The notes beneath the pieces are model-generated. The model did not search any database and had not been told where the DNA came from. It saw nothing but the letters and a program-made list of their open reading frames with translations. A stretch of 64,000 nucleotides of DNA from Capitulum mitella (taxonomy: Eukaryota > Arthropoda > Thecostraca > Pollicipedomorpha > Pollicipedidae): the NCBI GenBank assembly GCA_030062745.1, contig CP099854.1:7962014-8026013 (forward strand). The letters are read 5' to 3'. Below, in pieces: positions 59,660 to 64,000 of this stretch. The position numbers were made by a program, and so were the translations under genes. Numbering within the stretch: position 1 is the first letter of the stretch; each line of letters opens with the position of its first letter.

Positions 59660-62600
59660 AAAAAACAGTTAGCACCAGGTGCTGCTATCGTTGTTTAGAT
59701 CCGAAGATCCACGTCTAGGCAATTCAGCCCAGCCCATTTTTTATGAAATTTCTCCATCGTATTATTTATCTTAGCACAACAGTCGTTTACCACATCTGGC
59801 CGTAGCACGCTTAATATGGAAAAGAGCGAAGGACGTCCCTTGGTATTTATCATATGTATTGCACTTCCCACTAACTGGTTGAAAATCTCGCCGCCTTCAA
59901 CTCCTAGGATTATTTCCTTTTTGTCGATTTTAATTGCCAAATCACTTAGATGTTTTGCATTCGATCAGACTTTCAAGGCACTCCAGAGATTCTGGGCTCA
60001 TTGGCAATACCAGAACTTATGCAAAATGTCGTCTTGCTCTGGACAGTGCGCACACATATCTGTGTCTTTTATTTTCATTTTCCTTAGCAAACTATTTGAG
60101 ACTACGGTTCAGTGGTTATTTCGTAACGGGTGCCTCCGTATTGAATAGGGAATGCTTTAAGGTTTAAATATGCACCAGGCCAATCAATTCCCCGAAATTC
60201 TCGTCCCCACACACCTTCCCATATATTAACTTGGCCTTTTGTTTTGTTTTTTCTTATAACGTTGTACAAGTGAGATGTACGGGTCTTCCTGTCCGCAATA
60301 AAGCTAATAATAGGATCCATGCTGGGTTCTTCAATCTTCTTCCTTTCTCCTGCTTGCTTCCACTGAACAGGCAAACTTTCTAGCAGGGCACCATAGTCCA
60401 GAAATGTTGCCTGGGTTCTATATGATGTTTTAAAATCCTCGCATAAAGATACAGATCCATCCGGATCTAGCAGAGTGTTCTAATGCCTTTTCCGAACCAG
60501 ACCTTTACCCAAGTCTTCTTGAACTACTTGAACTTGGTGAAATCCGAGAAAAAGAGAGAGTTAGTAGTTATATCGTCAATGCCCATTTCGTAGTTTTCTA
60601 TGAAATCTACTAAATCTAAAAAAAAACTGTTTCCAAAACTGGTTCCTGATGACAACCGTTTTCTTCGTCATGCTAGATGACCCAATTGCCAAAACTGTAT
60701 GTGTTTACTTACTTCTCGACCAACAATACCGTTTCGGACACTGCGTTTTGTGATCAGTCTCTTAATCCACGTTATTGTCAGGGCCGATATGTATGCTTTC
60801 AAGACGACCCTTCCCACACCTCCATCTGTTAGGGGCCTGACAAGTGTGGTACGTTTTATTTTGTTTTTCTTCCCATGCCAAAGAAACGAATATAACGTTT
60901 TAGTTGATTCATCCAAAATATCTCGAGAGGGTTTTGGGATTGAAATAAAGAGGTAACCTGCCTTGGACATCAGTAATGATTTAATTACTGTTATTCTTCC
61001 TCGCAGTGAGAAGTTTCTGTGCCTCCACTTTCTGTGTCTGTCGTTGACGTTTTCATTGAATACATATAGCGTGTTTTTAAAATTATTTTCGTAAGTGATA
61101 CCTAATATCTTCAAAGCACTACACCACTTATGACTTACATTTCCCTGAAAAATACCTGCATCCCTGTAGACACTCATATCCACATGGCTTGAGTTTCGTC
61201 TAAGTTCGGGCTGAGACCTGAATATTAGGCGAACCATCCCAGTTCATGAAATAGTGTCTCAACACTACTTGCCTTTGGTTCCAGGAGGCAGATTGCATCA
61301 CCAGCTTACATTAAGGTCTTATGTTCTTGATTGGCTACTTTTAACCGCTTTAATTCCATTACAAATTTTAGTTGTCATCGGCAGAACATCTATGCCAATA
61401 TAAAAAGATATCAGCTTAACGCGTCAACCGCTCTGCATGACGTCTCCAGATTAATTCCCCGTGACAAATGTCCATTATACGAGATTCTTGCAAGACCCAG
61501 CATACAACGTATTGAACCACCTTGTGATATTATGCAGAAAGTCACATTTTAGAAGGACTTTCCGAATGAACTGCCAACTCACTGAATCAAAAGCTGCCTC
61601 GATGTCCAAGCTCTGCAGGATCCCGCTCATTTGCTCATTTTTCAGTAGCTGTGTGGTGTTATACAGCACTCTAATGTTATCTGCACTGAATCCTGCACGC
61701 AGAAATGCAGACTGGCATGGGTCAATAATATTCCTGAGGACATTCTTTAATCTGTTTGCTATTGTGCCTGAAATAATTTTATAGCTACCATTTAGCAATA
61801 TAATCGGTCTGTACGATTTTATAAGTTCTCTTGGTTTATTAGGTTTTGGCATCAGCACAATGATTCTCTCTTTTAATGTTGATGGAATTGTACCTTTTAA
61901 GAAACAGTCGTTACACAAAGCCAAGGAGAAACCCTTGAAATCGGGCCAAAAAACTATAAAATTCAACTGGGAAGGCATCACTCCCTGGGGATGTTCCATT
62001 TCTCATGCCAATAAGAGTCCTTCCCAACTCCGCTTCCGTGACTGGTTCCCGTAACTTAATTTTATCTGATTGTGAGACATTTTTGATCATAAGGTCGACA
62101 AATACTCACTACAATCTATCCGATTTTCATTTTTGATTTGGAATTCTTGAAAATGCTCCTGAAAAGCTGCCAAAATGTCTCTTTGATTTCTCTGAACACC
62201 ATTTTCTGTTTTCGAAGAGGAAATCCTTTTGCTATCAAACCGCCTCTTTGAAGCGTCAAGAAGTATTTGGATGTTTGTTTTTGGCCTGATCTCCCCAAAT
62301 TGCTCGTGACCTTATCAAACTACCCTCAGCTTCTTTTCTCTGATCTGTTCTAACTCCGTCTTTTCATCTCCAAAAGCTCCAATGTGTTATAGCTGCTAGC
62401 TGGATCAACCGCTTTCTCAAGCGTAGCTATAAGAGCCTGCAATTCTTTCTCAGCTTTCATTTCAACTCTTTTCTTTTGGATTCCGAAAGACACTGTCTCT
62501 CTGCTTAGAGTTAACAGCAAAACCTCAAATAAAAGTGAATGGTTCATAGTAAGCTGCATCCGAGTGAGATTCTCCTGAATGCACTCTTACCTGTAGATGG

Positions 62601-63150
62601 GTAATGCATATTCCTCTGCTGCACTGATAATGGTAACCTTAACCAGATTTACATAGCTGAAATCTTTCCACAAGGATACATTGAACTTAAAAAGCCCTCT
62701 TCCTCTTGGCTGCTTGCAACATCTATCTGAACTGATGCTATAGAGTGATGTGATCGGTGACCTGGTTGAATTCCAGTCTTCATTAGAATTCCAGTCGCAT
62801 ACCCCTCCAAGCTCTTATTTATCAAGAACATGTCTAATCTGGCTTGCTTGACAATGGGATTTCCCATACGCCAGGTGTATCGTCTAAGTTCAGGGTTTCG
62901 TTCCGAAAATATACATATGACTTCATTTTCAGCCATCGGTTTTCTGACAGTCTATCCCTCTCGTATATTGTTTTCGTGCAAGTAATTCTGATTGCCCATG
63001 TTTTGCTTCAAAGTCAAGTTGAAATCGGCAGCAATTATATTGGAATATTTCCATCTTCCCAGCACCTCTTTATGTTTTCTGCCAATGCGTGGCAAAAGCC
63101 AGGCTTGTCTGAGTTAGGTGTCCATACACATGTGTGTTGTTAAATTGATG
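59660..63150 (-). pseudogene. Decayed L1/Tx1-like LINE ORF2 (endonuclease plus reverse transcriptase)
   Basis: Minus strand, frames broken many times. The endonuclease part is visible as NIIAADFNLTLKQN (DFN motif near 63.02 kb), RRYTWRMGNP and ARLDMFLINKSLEGYAT, and then GHRSHHS where the family has SDH, so a catalytic Asp appears as His. The reverse transcriptase part shows IKSYRPIILLNGSYKIISG, IANRLKNVL, QSAFLRAGFSADNIR and SLDIEAAFDSVSWQFI near 61.6-61.9 kb. The YADD box position near 61.28 kb reads AGDA with a nearby stop. Downstream are KILGITYE, NFSLRGRITVIKSLLMSK, FLWHGKKNKIKRTTL and a tail ending KKWAGLNCLD near 59.73 kb. Clade placement is approximate. The element cannot be active. 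A frame upstream at 63.1-63.6 kb may be part of it but I could not identify it. Confidence 0.82.
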
Positions 63151-64000
63151 ACAACAATTCGAAAGCGAAGCTGCGGCAAGCGTTGGCGGCAGGGTGGTTG
63201 CAGTAAAAATAAAAGGTAATGCGCGTAAGACCACATACTCCTGATCTTCACATAATTTCAGCACATTGACCTGCATAACGACTCCTCGAATCTTTGCATT
63301 AGGTAACAGATGCTCAACGGGAACATTAGATGTGACGATATTGATGAAGATCTTCCAAACCAATCGAGCCAAAATCCAACAGGCGAAAGTTATTGAGATT
63401 AGGCTCAGAGATTGCATGGTGGACCGACGACAACAGGGACTGGAGCGGAACAGTTGTCCTAAAGCGGCACCTTTTGTTACGTCGCGGAGCAATTTGCCGC
63501 TGAGCAATTTGTTGTTATTGGAAGTAACGTGGCGAAGCAGATCCCGCCGAGTGAGCAAGCGAATAAGGATTGGTGGAATAACCTGGCCGAGGGCTGACAT
63601 TTTTCGCTGGCGTGCTACATTACCGCTTCAAGTATGACGGCAGGCAGCTAAAATATGCGTTGGAAATGCCGCGACTAGTGATGTGGCCAACGGAATCACA
63701 CAAGAAGGCAAAAATCTACTGCACGCATTACCCAACGTTATAGTCACTGAAAATTGGGATTCCAGCAAGACGTGATGGAACTGCTTCGTCCTTGATTTCC
63801 GGCCTGACATTAATGTCACCTGTATGCTCAACATCATAACAAGGTCATAAATCGTGAGAACAATGTTTTGGCTCAGCGGCCGATGAATGAAGAACGATGA
63901 GCATTTTTTCTCGCCAACGCAAGCCGAAGCTGCGGTTTGACCGCCGCCTCGGGCCATTTTTGTGTTGCACGTGTCGCGACGACAGCGCGCGGACGCGATC
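63151..64000. other. Unassigned right edge
   Basis: A minus-strand frame open over about 63.07-63.6 kb could be the upstream continuation of the LINE, but shows no motif I know. The plus strand is also partly open. No receptor exon seen. Confidence 0.4.

Overview
This is animal nuclear DNA, not bacterial. Short exons have GT/AG borders and GC-rich third codon positions. They sit in very long introns full of transposable elements, minisatellites and TA microsatellites. The only gene I can name is the C-terminal half of a rhodopsin-class peptide GPCR on the minus strand. It best fits a leucokinin (kinin) receptor. Kinin signalling is a protostome system, so the source is probably an arthropod or a related invertebrate. 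A crustacean is plausible, but the sequence does not prove it.

Layout. Positions 1-8,600 hold no recognisable gene, apart from three TTAA-flanked repeat copies. At 8,624-9,041 (minus) is an exon-like block whose coding signal switches frame. Positions 9,042-13,664 are the 3' flank of the receptor. Receptor exons, read right to left on the minus strand, are: extracellular loop 2/start of TM5 (46,249-46,178), TM5 and intracellular loop 3 (44,584-44,459), TM6 (28,866-28,766), TM7 (14,690-14,600), helix 8 and proximal tail (14,164-about 14,022), and distal tail with stop (13,799-13,665). The two large introns are about 15.6 and 14.1 kb. No exon for TM1-TM4 was found between 46.25 and 64 kb, so the 5' half is probably outside the window. 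From 46.3 to 64 kb there are minisatellites, tRNA-like remnants, a hAT-type miniature element, a compound TTAA-element locus and a decayed LINE.

Repeats dominate the window. Three families of about 0.9-1.3 kb have TTAA at their borders and no coding capacity, as expected of non-autonomous piggyBac-like elements. One copy is nested inside another near 54-55 kb. Two decayed LINEs lie on the minus strand, one CR1/Jockey-like (about 35.9-37.4 kb) and one L1/Tx1-like (about 59.6-63.2 kb). The TTAA families are unusually rich in AGGTCA half-sites, including a perfect DR1 at 54,697-54,709. Several sit in the receptor introns.

I found no new multi-gene system, CRISPR array or operon. The most useful observations are the reconstructed receptor exons, the frame-switching exon, the nested and head-to-head TTAA elements, and the mobile DNA carrying nuclear-receptor-like motifs.
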